NCBI GenBank assembly: GCA_903834675.1
Contig: CAILKC010000502.1
Coordinates: 1-17,261, forward strand
DNA: 17,261 nucleotides
Reading direction: 5' to 3'
From: an uncultured Victivallales bacterium
GTDB lineage: Bacteria > Verrucomicrobiota > Lentisphaeria > Oligosphaerales > JAFGRS01
The translations under genes were made by a program, and so were the position numbers. Below, piece after piece: positions 5,866 through 13,918 of this stretch. Position 1 is the stretch's first letter, and every line of letters begins with the position of its first letter. The notes under the pieces were generated by a model, which was not told the DNA's origin, made no database searches, and saw only the letters and a list, made by a program, of their open reading frames with translations.

Positions 5866-6648
5866 ATGCAAGAGAGTCGGAAACAGAGTCTTGCGCGCCT
5901 GGGAACACGGCGCGGGCCTGATCATCAGGGATCCCCACGGGTCGCGCCCCCGGCCGCCGTGGCCATCAGGGGCCGCCGAACCGGCGCAACGGCTGGCGCC
6001 TCCCCTCGCCCTCGCCGCCGGGCGCAGGGGTTCACCCTGATCGAGTTGTTGGTCGTGATTGCGATCATCGCCATCCTGGCGGCGATGCTGTTGCCGGCTC
6101 TGGCCAACGCCAGGGCCAAAGCCCGCCAAATCAGTTGCGTAAACCGCCTGAAGCAGATGGGAACGGTGCTGTATCTGTACTGCGACAACTACAACGAGTG
6201 GATGGCCCCGGCCTACATCTACACCGACGCGCGGCCGACGTGGTACGAGAAGGGATACGACATGAGCCAAGACACCTTCTGCAACCCGGCTATCAGCAGC
6301 GGCCTCACCGCCGCGAATCCGCCCTGTCCGGGCATGCAGGAGGCCACGCCCAGTGCGGGGTATGGCGGTTACACCATGAATCGCGTGCTGGGTGCCTGGT
6401 GGTCGACGTACACGGAGGGAAGCCCCAGCAGGATTGGTGAGTTCACGCAGCCCAGTGCGACGCTGTGGATGTGTGACGGATACTATGGCTTTGTAAGCTC
6501 GTTTCTCTGGGGAACTCTGGATCCGCTATATGTAGATCAGAGGCCGTTTTTCCGCCATGCCGGCGGCACCAATATCCTCTTCATGGACACCCATGTCGGC
6601 CATCAGAAATACACCCTGAGTTCGGCCGTCGTCCGGTGGGGAAAGTGA
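5866..6648 (+). CDS. Type IV pseudopilin-like protein (H-X9-DG type), copy 2, with an unusually long basic leader
   Basis: A 260-residue paralogue of the preceding gene. [19 protein letters not shown] begins at residue 56 after a conventional Gly at -1 (RRRAQG/F). The leader is thus 55 residues, rich in Arg, Ala and Pro, against seven in the neighbour. The C-terminus has [16 protein letters not shown] (His231, Asp241). Shared blocks run through the protein: [42 protein letters not shown]. The DNA for the pilin head (6031-6120) differs from 5086-5175 at very few positions, while later parts have diverged more. A tandem duplication is the simplest origin. The 159-base gap between the genes holds nothing else I can name. 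Confidence 0.88.
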   Translation: MQESRKQSLARLGTRRGPDHQGSPRVAPPAAVAIRGRRTGATAGASPRPRRRAQGFTLIELLVVIAIIAILAAMLLPALANARAKARQISCVNRLKQMGTVLYLYCDNYNEWMAPAYIYTDARPTWYEKGYDMSQDTFCNPAISSGLTAANPPCPGMQEATPSAGYGGYTMNRVLGAWWSTYTEGSPSRIGEFTQPSATLWMCDGYYGFVSSFLWGTLDPLYVDQRPFFRHAGGTNILFMDTHVGHQKYTLSSAVVRWGK

Positions 6649-6651
6649 CGT

Positions 6652-6665
6652 CCGGCGCGCGCCGG
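6652..6665. repeat. 14-bp perfect palindrome after the pseudopilin gene
   Basis: CCGGCGCGCGCCGG is its own reverse complement and sits four bases after the stop of the second pseudopilin gene. It could pair as a short CCGGC/GCCGG hairpin. No T-run follows. It may help end transcription together with the next hairpin, or may be chance in GC-rich DNA. Confidence 0.4.
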
Positions 6666-6683
6666 CTTACCGTTCCGAGCCAC

Positions 6684-6709
6684 GGCGCCTGAGAGCCCCT
6701 CAGTGCGCC
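6684..6709. terminator. Candidate bidirectional terminator hairpin between converging genes
   Basis: GGCGC-CTGAG (6684-6693) pairs with CTCAG-t-GCGCC (6699-6709) through ten base pairs with one bulged T and a five-base AGCCC loop. It lies between the stops of the rightward pseudopilin gene (6648) and the leftward RNA methyltransferase gene (6711), where a two-way terminator is expected. Only a TT follows on the plus strand, so intrinsic termination would be weak. Confidence 0.5.
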
Positions 6710-6710
6710 T

Positions 6711-8078
6711 TCAGCCCTGCCGGCACAGGCGCGCCGCGAACATGGCATCGCAGTCGCCGTCCCAAGGCCAGGTTTGCATGACCCCGTCGGTTGGTTCCCC
6801 GGTCAGCGGGTGCTTGAAGGGCTCCAGGCGGAAGGCGGGGGCCTGCGCCAGGAAGGCCTCAACGACGGCGCGGTTTTCATGGCGAAACATGGAACAGGTG
6901 GCATAGACCAGCACGCCCCCCGGGCGCACCGCGCTGCTGGCATTGGCCAGGAGTCGGCCTTGCAGCTCGGCGAACTCCGCCAGTTCCGCCGGGCGTCGGG
7001 TCCAGCGGGCGTCGGGATTCCGCCGCCAGGTCCCCGAGCAGGAACAGGGCACATCAACCAGCACGCCATCGAAGTTGCCCTTGCGCTCGGGCAGCGCTTT
7101 GCCCTTCCACTCGCGGACGCGGATGTTGGGGAAACCGCCGCGGCGGGCTCGGCGGCGCAGGTCCTCGAGTTTGTACTCGCTGATGTCGGAGGCCGTCACC
7201 GAGCCCTTGCCCGCCATCAGGTCAGCTAGGTGCAAGGTCTTACCGCCGGCGCCGGCACAAGCGTCCCACCAGCGCTCTCCCGGCCGCGGAGCACAGACGT
7301 GGCCAATGAGCTGGGAGGCCAGATCCTGCACCTCGATGCGCCCGCTGCGAAATGCCTCGAGCGTGCGCAGGTTGACGCGGGGCGGCGGGGTGTGCAGAGC
7401 CCGAGACAGTATCGGGTGGGGTTCGACCTCGACCCCCGCGGCGCGGAGTTCGCAGACCAGGGCTTCCAACGCGGTGGATTGCGCCCGCAGCCAGACCGGC
7501 GGGCGGCGCTGGAGCCATTCCAGCAATTCCGCCGTGGGCCGGGGACAGTCGAACTCCGCAAAAGCCCATTCCGGCAGCAGACTGGGCAGACTGGGTTCGG
7601 CCCGGCCCGCCGGAAAGAAGGGGGCGAGCAGCGCAGCGCGCTGAGGGAGGGTCATCTCCGGGTCGGCCGCGGTCACGGTCTTGGCCTGCGGCAGGGCGGT
7701 GCCAAGCCAGAGCTGAGCGGCAGGCGGGACCTCGCCGCCCTCCAGCACCCAGGCCGCGCCGAGCGCGGGAGCCCAGGCGACGGGCGCGGTATGCGGCGGT
7801 TCTTCGCTGCCTTTGCCCTGCTGGCGCTCCGCCACGGCAACGCGGAATCCAGCTGGCGCGAGGGCGCCGATCCAGCCCCACCAGCGCAGGAGGCTAAAGA
7901 CGGTTTCGCTGATCAGGCGGCGATCCCGTGAGCCCAATTGCCGTTGCTCACGCAGCAGGGCCCCCAGGGCGCGGTCGGCCGGCCGCCCCAGGCCGAGGGA
8001 CTGCCAGAGGACGTCGGCACAGGCCACGGCGCTGACCGTGGCCTGGGTGTTCAGCCGGGCGGGCGGAAGCGGGTTCAT
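6711..8078 (-). CDS. RsmB/NSUN-family RNA (cytosine-5) methyltransferase
   Basis: A 455-residue protein. Residues 1-75 resemble the NusB-like N-terminal domain of RsmB (DRRLISETVFSLLRWWGWI). The C-terminal Rossmann domain has SAM motif I DACAGAGGKT (272-281), ASDIS (297-300), motif IV VDVPCSCSGTWRRNP (341-355) with Cys345, and motif VI YATCS (392-396) with the probable nucleophile Cys395. Both conserved cysteines needed for m5C formation and product release are present. Likely target: 16S rRNA C967 or another rRNA site, acting in the cytoplasm. The 120-residue middle part is poorly conserved. ATG at 8078 was chosen over the open frame extending to 8237 because AAGGAG precedes it and it overlaps the upstream stop by four bases (ATGA), indicating coupling to the metallophosphoesterase gene. 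Confidence 0.88.
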   Translation of the reverse strand: MNPLPPARLNTQATVSAVACADVLWQSLGLGRPADRALGALLREQRQLGSRDRRLISETVFSLLRWWGWIGALAPAGFRVAVAERQQGKGSEEPPHTAPVAWAPALGAAWVLEGGEVPPAAQLWLGTALPQAKTVTAADPEMTLPQRAALLAPFFPAGRAEPSLPSLLPEWAFAEFDCPRPTAELLEWLQRRPPVWLRAQSTALEALVCELRAAGVEVEPHPILSRALHTPPPRVNLRTLEAFRSGRIEVQDLASQLIGHVCAPRPGERWWDACAGAGGKTLHLADLMAGKGSVTASDISEYKLEDLRRRARRGGFPNIRVREWKGKALPERKGNFDGVLVDVPCSCSGTWRRNPDARWTRRPAELAEFAELQGRLLANASSAVRPGGVLVYATCSMFRHENRAVVEAFLAQAPAFRLEPFKHPLTGEPTDGVMQTWPWDGDCDAMFAARLCRQG

Positions 8079-8929
8079 ACGGACTCCTTGTCGGCCACGC
8101 CGCCAGGACTGGCGCTGACCAGCGTCAGCAGGACCAGCTCGGGGGGGCAGAAAATGCGGCGGCGCAGCAGGCCGGCGCCCGTCTCGCCGGCGCCCGAGGT
8201 GATGTAGAGCAGGGCGCCATCCCGGTGACGTCGCCAACCCTGGTCGAACTGTCGCCAGAAGCGCGATGAGGTGAACAGCGCTCCGAGGCCGGGCACGCGG
8301 TACTGGCCGCCGTGGGTATGGCCGCTGAGAACGAGGTGCCCCAGAAAGGTCCCAGGACAGTCCCCGATCAGATCCGGATTGTGGGTGAGGGAAACGACGG
8401 TCCTGCCATCCTGCGCCGCGACCGCGATCATCCCGAGGTCGGGGACCCCGTGGCGCTCGTCGTCCAGGCCAACGATAGCGGGGGCGCCGGGGTCCTGAGC
8501 GGGGGCCCAGACCTCGTTCTCGAGGTACACAAAGCCGGCCTGCCCATAGCGCTCGCGCCAGAACTCGCGCTGCAGCCAGGTGCAGGCGCTTTCGCGGTTG
8601 CCCCGTACCGCGATGCAGGCGCAGCCCGCCCGCAGCGTGGCCAGATGGCTGAGGGCGTCGGGCAGGTGGAGCAGGTAGGCCGCCAGGTCGCCACCAAAGA
8701 GGACCACGTCCACCGCCGCCGCCTTGACGCTCTCTACCAGCCGCTGGAAGCGCCGGGCCGGCTCACCGTCCCAGTGCAGATCAGAGAAGAAGGCCAGGCG
8801 GAAGGGACGATCGAGAGAACCGGGAAGCGGCACGGTGAAGCGACGCACAACGAGGTCGGGGTCCAGGCGCTCGCAGGAGCCGCCCAACGCCAGGCGCGTC
8901 CAGTACGGGTCGTGAGGGATGAACCTCAT
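8075..8929 (-). CDS. YkuE/YaeI-like metallophosphoesterase with altered GNRE motif
   Basis: A 284-residue calcineurin-like phosphoesterase. Metal motifs are SDLHWDG (Asp50, His52), FGGDLA (Asp81), VRGNRESA (Asn111), LTHNPD (His183) and SGHTHGGQ (His204, His206). The order and the GHTHGGQ ending fit the YkuE/YaeI group, some of which act on lipid phosphates such as UDP-diacylglucosamine. The family motif GNH(D/E) reads GNRE here, so the histidine thought to act as proton donor is Arg112. ATG 8929 is preferred over a TTG at 8974, which lacks a binding site and would overlap the preceding gene. It sits 16 bases after that gene and overlaps the RNA methyltransferase start by four bases. No signal peptide is evident. 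Confidence 0.82.
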   Translation of the reverse strand: MRFIPHDPYWTRLALGGSCERLDPDLVVRRFTVPLPGSLDRPFRLAFFSDLHWDGEPARRFQRLVESVKAAAVDVVLFGGDLAAYLLHLPDALSHLATLRAGCACIAVRGNRESACTWLQREFWRERYGQAGFVYLENEVWAPAQDPGAPAIVGLDDERHGVPDLGMIAVAAQDGRTVVSLTHNPDLIGDCPGTFLGHLVLSGHTHGGQYRVPGLGALFTSSRFWRQFDQGWRRHRDGALLYITSGAGETGAGLLRRRIFCPPELVLLTLVSASPGGVADKESV

Positions 8930-8945
8930 CCGGAGATCGCCCGTT

Positions 8946-9680
8946 TCAACGGCCCTGCTCCAGGCGCGCCGCAAAAGCCTCCGGCAGGCCCGCCGCGCGA
9001 ATGCGGGCTTGCGTATCGGCGATGTCGTAGGGGACCCGGAACAGGTGTACCTGCCGGGTCTCCAGCACGTAGGTCACGCAGGAGGCGCGCGGGTCGCGGT
9101 CGCGGGGCTGGCCAACACTGCCGATGTTGACCATGATCTTGGGCGCTTCGGGGATGACCCTGGTCTGCAGGTAGTCGATCATCGGGGCCAGCTCGCCACG
9201 GTCCACGGCGAGCAGCGGGACGTGGCTGTGGCCGCAAAAAGCCAGGGGCGCATCCTGGTGGGCAAAGTTCTGGATCAGCGATTTCTCGTTGGCACAGTAA
9301 ACCCAGGGTTTGGGGCCGAAGGCGCCATGGACGACGCTGAAGTCCTCGGCAGCGATGCGCATCGGGCGCTGGGACAACCACTTGAGGTCGTCCATGGACA
9401 ACTGGGTCTGGGTCCACTCGATGGATACCTTGACGTCCTCCCGGAGCTTCTCCATGCGGGAGTTGAGCAGCATGGTAACGTACTGGTCATGGTTGCCGAG
9501 CACGCAGGGCAGTTCGCGCTGGCGGATGGCCTGGACGCATTCTGCCGGGCTGGGGCCATAGCCGACGATATCACCCAGGCAGATGATGACGTCGCAGGCC
9601 TCGTCGTCCAGCTTGCCCAGGACGGCCTGCAAGGCGCCGTAGTTCGCGTGGATATCGCTGAGCAAGCCAACCTTGGTCAT
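8946..9680 (-). CDS. Calcineurin-like metallophosphoesterase (YfcE/PrpE-like group)
   Basis: A 244-residue protein with every motif of the family: LLSDIHANYGAL (Asp9, His11), LGDIVGYGP (Asp37), LGNHD (Asn63, His64), VVHGAF (His118), CGHSH (His151, His153) and NIGSVGQPRDRDPRAS near the C-terminus. DIHAN, GDIVGYGP and the NPGSVG-like block are typical of small cytosolic phosphodiesterases or phosphatases related to YfcE and diadenosine tetraphosphatase. The substrate cannot be told from sequence. It is the first gene of the leftward operon with the YkuE-like and RNA methyltransferase genes. CGAGGA lies upstream of the ATG. The next rightward gene starts about 290 bases away, so 9681-9973 carries promoters for both directions. 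Confidence 0.9.
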   Translation of the reverse strand: MTKVGLLSDIHANYGALQAVLGKLDDEACDVIICLGDIVGYGPSPAECVQAIRQRELPCVLGNHDQYVTMLLNSRMEKLREDVKVSIEWTQTQLSMDDLKWLSQRPMRIAAEDFSVVHGAFGPKPWVYCANEKSLIQNFAHQDAPLAFCGHSHVPLLAVDRGELAPMIDYLQTRVIPEAPKIMVNIGSVGQPRDRDPRASCVTYVLETRQVHLFRVPYDIADTQARIRAAGLPEAFAARLEQGR

Positions 9681-9973
9681 GGTCGCGCTGTCCTCGCCTG
9701 TCAGGGGTCCACTCTGGTGGGCAGTTCTCGACCGCTACGGCCCACCGGGCCGCCGCCGTTGCAGGCGTTACGGCGCGACCGTGAGCGCTGCTGGCGTTCA
9801 CCCGGCCGCCGGGTACAGTACTCGCTTTGGCGACGATGGCAACCGGGCTGGTCGGCCAGGGGCGCATGTCTGGTCCGACTGTAGGTTGGCACCTGCGGCG
9901 GGGCGGACCGACCGAGGGGTGAACCGCGGGCCTGATGCGAGTGTTCAGGTTCAGCAGTGAGAGAGTTCAAACC
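9681..9973 (+). promoter_or_regulatory. Divergent intergenic region with three hairpins; leader of the permease operon
   Basis: No gene is supported in these 293 bases. In the rightward sense three stem-loops follow one another: CGGCCC-ACC-GGGCCG (9738-9752), ACCCGG-CCG-CCGGGT (9800-9814), and GTCGG-CCAG with CTGG-t-CCGAC (9851-9879). They may form a structured 5' leader, but chance hairpins are common in such GC-rich DNA, and I recognise no known riboswitch consensus. No convincing -35/-10 pair was found. Confidence 0.3.
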
Positions 9974-11668
9974 ATGCCACGACGGCTTCGATTCGGCCTG
10001 GCGGGGGTCCTGATAGCCGCCTTCTTTGGCGTCTTCTTTTTCCTGCCCATTGCGCAGGTTCTGCGCGGCGGGTTGACGGACGCGGAAGGCCGGTTCACGC
10101 TGGTGTTCCTGCTGGAGGTATTCCGCCATCCCCTGTACCTCGAGGGCCTGCGCAACTCGTTTCTGATCGCGCTCTGCACCACCACCCTGTCCGTGGCCAT
10201 TGCGCTGCCTCTGGCCTGGCTCGCGGACCGCTTCGACTTCACCGGCAAGCGCTGGCTCAGCGGCGCCCTGTTACTGCCGCTGATTCTACCGCCCTTTGTG
10301 GGGGTGCTGGGCTTGCAGTGCATTTTCGGTTACCAGGGCGCCGTGAATGCGTTGCTGCGCCAGCTCGGGGTGCTGGGACCGACGGTGGCGATCGACTGGT
10401 TCGCCAGCGGTTTCTGGGGGGTCGTGCTGCTGGAGGCCTTGCACCTGTACCCCATTCTTTTTCTCAACGCCGCGGCGGCCTTTGCCAATGTCGACCCACA
10501 GCTGCTCGAGGCGGCCGCCGACTGCGGCTGCGTGGGCTTCCGCCGCTTTCGCCGCATCACCCTGCCCCTGATCATGCCGGGGGTGTTTGCCGGCTGCACC
10601 CTGGTCTTCATCTGGTCGTTCACGGAGTTGGGGACGCCGCTGATGCTCCAGTACGAGCGCGTCACCGCGGTACAAGTTTTCGATGGCATCAAGGAGATTG
10701 GCGACAACCCGCTCCCCTACGCGCTGGTGATCGTGATGATGACGGCGGCAGCGGCGCTGTATGTGCTGGCGAGGGTCGGGTTCGGGCGGCAGGCCTATGC
10801 GATGACCTCGAAGGCGGGCGTGGCGGCCCGGCAGACCCGTCTGCGCGGCGGCAAGGGCCTGGCGGTCGCGGCGGTCTTTGCGCTGTTTGTGGCGATCGGC
10901 GTCTTGCCGCACCTGGGCGTGATCGGGCTGTCCCTGAGCCGGTCCTGGTATCGTACGGTGCTGCCGTCGGGGCTGACGCTGGAGCACTTCAGCGCGGCGC
11001 TCGGGCATAACCTGACGGTGCCGAGCATCCTGAACAGTGTGCGCTATGCCAGCTTGGCGGTGGTGCTGGCGATGGTGCTGGGGATTCTGATTGCGGTGGT
11101 GGTGGCGCGCGGCAAGGGCCGCCTGGCCTGGGCGCTGGACAGCCTCAGCATGCTGCCCTTGGCAGTGCCGGGCTTGGTGCTGGCCTTCGGCTACCTCGCC
11201 ATGGCCCAGAAGGGACGGCTGTTCGCGGCGCTCGATCCTGTCACCAACCCGACCGTGCTGCTGGTGATTGCCTACGCCGTGCGCCGCCTGCCCTACGTGG
11301 TCCGCGCCGCCGTCGCCGGCCTGCAACAGACCAGCGTGAGTTACGAAGAGGCCGCCGCAAGTGTCGGCGCGGGACCGTTGACCTGCTTTCGCCGCATCGT
11401 CGTGCCCCTTATCGCCGCCAACCTGATCGCCGGGGGCATCCTCGCCTTCAGCTTCTCGATGCTCGAAGTCTCCGACTCGCTGCTGTTGGCGCAACGGTCG
11501 CTGTATTTCCCCATCACCAAGGCGATCTACGAGTTGACGATGCTGTTGGGGCAGGGCCAGGCGCTGGCGGCGGCGCTGGGGGTCTGGACCATGGTATTCC
11601 TGGGCGCCTCGCTGTTTGCCGCATCGTGCCTGCTGGGCAAGCGCCTGGGGGCGCTGTTCCGGGTGTGA
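9974..11668 (+). CDS. Fused two-domain ABC transporter permease (iron(III)/FbpB-like type)
   Basis: A 564-residue membrane protein with about 12 hydrophobic segments in two homologous halves, each a binding-protein-dependent permease domain. Each half has an EAA loop that docks to the ATPase: EAAADCGCVGFRRFRRITLP from residue 179, and EEAAASVGAGPLTCFRRIVV from about residue 458. Fused double permeases of this kind occur in iron(III), thiamine and phosphonate importers (FbpB, ThiP and relatives). No ATP-binding or substrate-binding protein gene lies in the window, so those partners must be elsewhere. ATG 9974 gives a normal start (basic MPRRLRFG, then the first membrane helix); an in-frame ATG at 9935 would add 13 residues. 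It heads a five-gene rightward run. Confidence 0.88.
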   Translation: MPRRLRFGLAGVLIAAFFGVFFFLPIAQVLRGGLTDAEGRFTLVFLLEVFRHPLYLEGLRNSFLIALCTTTLSVAIALPLAWLADRFDFTGKRWLSGALLLPLILPPFVGVLGLQCIFGYQGAVNALLRQLGVLGPTVAIDWFASGFWGVVLLEALHLYPILFLNAAAAFANVDPQLLEAAADCGCVGFRRFRRITLPLIMPGVFAGCTLVFIWSFTELGTPLMLQYERVTAVQVFDGIKEIGDNPLPYALVIVMMTAAAALYVLARVGFGRQAYAMTSKAGVAARQTRLRGGKGLAVAAVFALFVAIGVLPHLGVIGLSLSRSWYRTVLPSGLTLEHFSAALGHNLTVPSILNSVRYASLAVVLAMVLGILIAVVVARGKGRLAWALDSLSMLPLAVPGLVLAFGYLAMAQKGRLFAALDPVTNPTVLLVIAYAVRRLPYVVRAAVAGLQQTSVSYEEAAASVGAGPLTCFRRIVVPLIAANLIAGGILAFSFSMLEVSDSLLLAQRSLYFPITKAIYELTMLLGQGQALAAALGVWTMVFLGASLFAASCLLGKRLGALFRV

Positions 11669-11699
11669 TTGCCGCCCCCCGGGCGCCGGGGCCCGGCAA
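11669..11699 (+). terminator. Intercistronic stem-loop directly after the permease stop
   Basis: TTGCCG (11669-11674) pairs with CGGCAA (11694-11699), extended inward by CCCC/GGGG with a small bulge. It begins at the base after the stop codon and has no T-run. It may be an attenuator, partial terminator or RNA-processing/stability element between the permease gene and the rest of the operon. Confidence 0.35.
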
Positions 11700-11723
11700 G
11701 GATGGACATGGAGTAACGGGAAC

Positions 11724-13877
11724 ATGATGAGAAACCAACCCTTCACCGCCGCCCTTTGTGGCCTTCTCTTCGCCCTCTGCGGCCTGCCGCGCGCCGGGGC
11801 GCAGGACGACACCTTGCAGAAGACCACGGTCGTCGCCGGAGATGCCCCCGCGACGGGCGTCTGGTTCCAGGACATCCAGGCGCCGCTCGCGCTGACAGAC
11901 CCCGAGGCCTCGGCTCTCTGCCAGGCCATCTACAGCGGCCTGCAACGCGGCGTGACCCCGGCCCCGGCGCTCGGAGCCCGGCCCGGGGCGGACCTCCCGC
12001 GCGCCTTCTTCCTCTCCTGGAGCGATGGCAAGACCTCGGCGCGGACGCGCCTCGGCGTCGGGGCTTCGGCGGCGGCGGCGTTGCGGGAAGTCTGCCGCCA
12101 GGTCGGCGAGAGTACGCCCTCGCCCCGGAGCCTGGCCTGGCTCAAGCTCGACATCGTACAGCGCGGCGAAGCGGCGGCTAACTTCAGTCCACGCGCCAGT
12201 CGGCTACCGCTGCCCAGCCTCTTGGGACTCACCTTCGGCCCCGCCGCGGGATTCGAGTTCCTGCCCGAGCAACTGGTGGTTTGGGAGATGGTCAACTCCC
12301 TGAACCAGATCAACGTCAACAGCCTCAGCGAGCGTGTCATCGGCCAGGAGCATGGGCGCTACCTCTCCGCTCAGGAGCAGCTGGCGGAAATGGGGCGCTG
12401 GGCGGCGCTATCGAACTACACCGGCGGGCAGAAAGTCTGCCTGTTCGAGACGCAGTCGTACTTCTATGATGGGAGCGCCTGTACCCCCCTCTTCCGGGGG
12501 CACCCGCTTTACGGCAACGTCTCGGTCGAGGAACTGCGCCGGGCGGCCATTGGGGCGGGAGACCGACTGGTGGAGTATGGCACCGACCGGGGGCTGTTCG
12601 AATGCACCCTGCCGGAATGGGAACTGGGCAAACCTCAGGAGCCGGAGCCGCGCGACTACGCCGTCGCGGTGCTGGCCCTCGTGCGTCTGCAGCAGGCCAC
12701 CGGCGAGGCCCGCTACCTGAAGACGGCAGAGCGTGCCGTCGCCTGTATCGCCGCCGCGGTCCGGCCCTATGGCGGCACCCCCATAGCTGGGTGCCTGCCA
12801 GAGCTCGAGCGCGTCGACGCCAAGGCCGGCGTCGAAGCCCAGGCACGGCTATCCCTCACCGCAACCAACGCCCTGGCCGTAGCCGCCCTCTGCGAGTTCA
12901 GCGTGGCCGCGAAAACCGAGGCGTACCACGGGGCCCTGGCCATGCTCGCCCAGCACCTGGTCCTGCAACTTCAGCCTGATGGCTCCGTCCTGGAAGCCCG
13001 TGAATTCCCCTCACAACGGCTCGCCGCCGTGCCCGATACCGAGGCCGCCGCCACCAGCCTGCTCGCCTTCACCGAGTTGTACGAAACCGTCGCGCGCGAG
13101 GTCTTCCTAACCCATGCCAAGAACGTCGCCGCCCGCCTGCGCAAAACCGCGCTCGACGACGCCGCGATGGACACCCTGCCGCGTGATGTCTGGCTCATGG
13201 AGGCCCTCGACCGGCTGTTCACGTTCACCCGTGACGTTAGTTTGAAAGTGCCCGTGAGCCGATTGGCGCTCGCCGCAGCCCTCGACCAAAGCCGCACGGT
13301 GGACTTCGCCGACGGCTACGGCGCCGTGGGCGACCGGATTTCGGCCCTCCCGGCCGCGGACCGTTCCCGGCTGATCGCCGTCGGCGCCCGGCTGCTGCGC
13401 GACCTGGGACAGACCGAGGGCCTCGATAACCTGCTCGGCGACGCCCGCCCGTTTGTGCTGTTCCAGATGCAGACCCTGATCACCCCACCGACCGCCATGT
13501 ATTTTCCCGAGCCGCAGCGCTACCTGGGGCTCTTCCGCGACCACGTGCTCGATGTCGGCTTTGAACTGCGCGGTCAGGCCGCCGAGATTCTCAGTATGCT
13601 CTCCCTGGTGCGCGTGCTGGAACGCCTCGGCCGCAACAACCTCCCCGAAGACAACGCGGTGCAGAAAAGCCTGGCCGAAGCCCGCGCCCTGGCGACGCGC
13701 TGGCCGCGTACCCTCACCCCGGCAGTGGCCGCCAGCGCGGCACAGGCCGCCCCAGGCCAGACTATCGAGTTCCACGACGGCGGCAGCCAGACGCTCACCG
13801 TGCGGCCTCGCACCGGCAAAGGCAAGCTGCGCAAGAACGAATCTCCCTTTGTGCCGGTTCAGCCCGTCAAACGCTGA
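11724..13877 (+). CDS. Secreted protein of unknown function with an alpha/alpha-toroid-like middle region
   Basis: A 717-residue protein beginning at ATG 11724, with GGAG ten bases upstream. Residues 1-27 look like a signal peptide (MMRNQPFTAALCGLLFALCG, then AGA/QDD). The part up to about residue 240 (containing AFFLSWSDGK, SSYxxxx-like TQSYFYDGS from residue 243, and LFRGHPLYGN) is not one I can assign firmly; a distant AMMECR1-like relationship crossed my mind but is unproven. From about 280 to 540 come repeated helical pairs such as RDYAVAVLALVRLQQATGE (from 310), SLTATNALAVAALCEF and AVPDTEAAATSLLAFTELY, a rhythm seen in six-hairpin and prenyltransferase-like alpha/alpha toroids, including glycan-acting enzymes. 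Periplasmic location is inferred. It lies 55 bases after the permease gene and 41 before the propeller gene. Confidence 0.7.
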   Translation: MMRNQPFTAALCGLLFALCGLPRAGAQDDTLQKTTVVAGDAPATGVWFQDIQAPLALTDPEASALCQAIYSGLQRGVTPAPALGARPGADLPRAFFLSWSDGKTSARTRLGVGASAAAALREVCRQVGESTPSPRSLAWLKLDIVQRGEAAANFSPRASRLPLPSLLGLTFGPAAGFEFLPEQLVVWEMVNSLNQINVNSLSERVIGQEHGRYLSAQEQLAEMGRWAALSNYTGGQKVCLFETQSYFYDGSACTPLFRGHPLYGNVSVEELRRAAIGAGDRLVEYGTDRGLFECTLPEWELGKPQEPEPRDYAVAVLALVRLQQATGEARYLKTAERAVACIAAAVRPYGGTPIAGCLPELERVDAKAGVEAQARLSLTATNALAVAALCEFSVAAKTEAYHGALAMLAQHLVLQLQPDGSVLEAREFPSQRLAAVPDTEAAATSLLAFTELYETVAREVFLTHAKNVAARLRKTALDDAAMDTLPRDVWLMEALDRLFTFTRDVSLKVPVSRLALAAALDQSRTVDFADGYGAVGDRISALPAADRSRLIAVGARLLRDLGQTEGLDNLLGDARPFVLFQMQTLITPPTAMYFPEPQRYLGLFRDHVLDVGFELRGQAAEILSMLSLVRVLERLGRNNLPEDNAVQKSLAEARALATRWPRTLTPAVAASAAQAAPGQTIEFHDGGSQTLTVRPRTGKGKLRKNESPFVPVQPVKR

Positions 13878-13918
13878 GCCGCCCCCAGAATGCCGACTCT
13901 CCAGGAAAGGCTAACGGC

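Noticed and set aside
8079..8237. N-terminal extension of the RNA methyltransferase to 8237
   Set aside because: It would overlap the metallophosphoesterase gene; ATG 8078 has AAGGAG and an ATGA overlap, and the added residues look like shadow coding.
9935..9973. Permease start at ATG 9935
   Set aside because: It would add 13 residues ahead of the basic-then-hydrophobic start and has no better ribosome site; 9974 is preferred, though not proven.
10286..11929. A 547-residue open frame on the minus strand opposite the permease
   Set aside because: It is a Gln/His/Arg-rich translation opposite membrane-helix codons, with no motif or ribosome site; a shadow of the permease gene.
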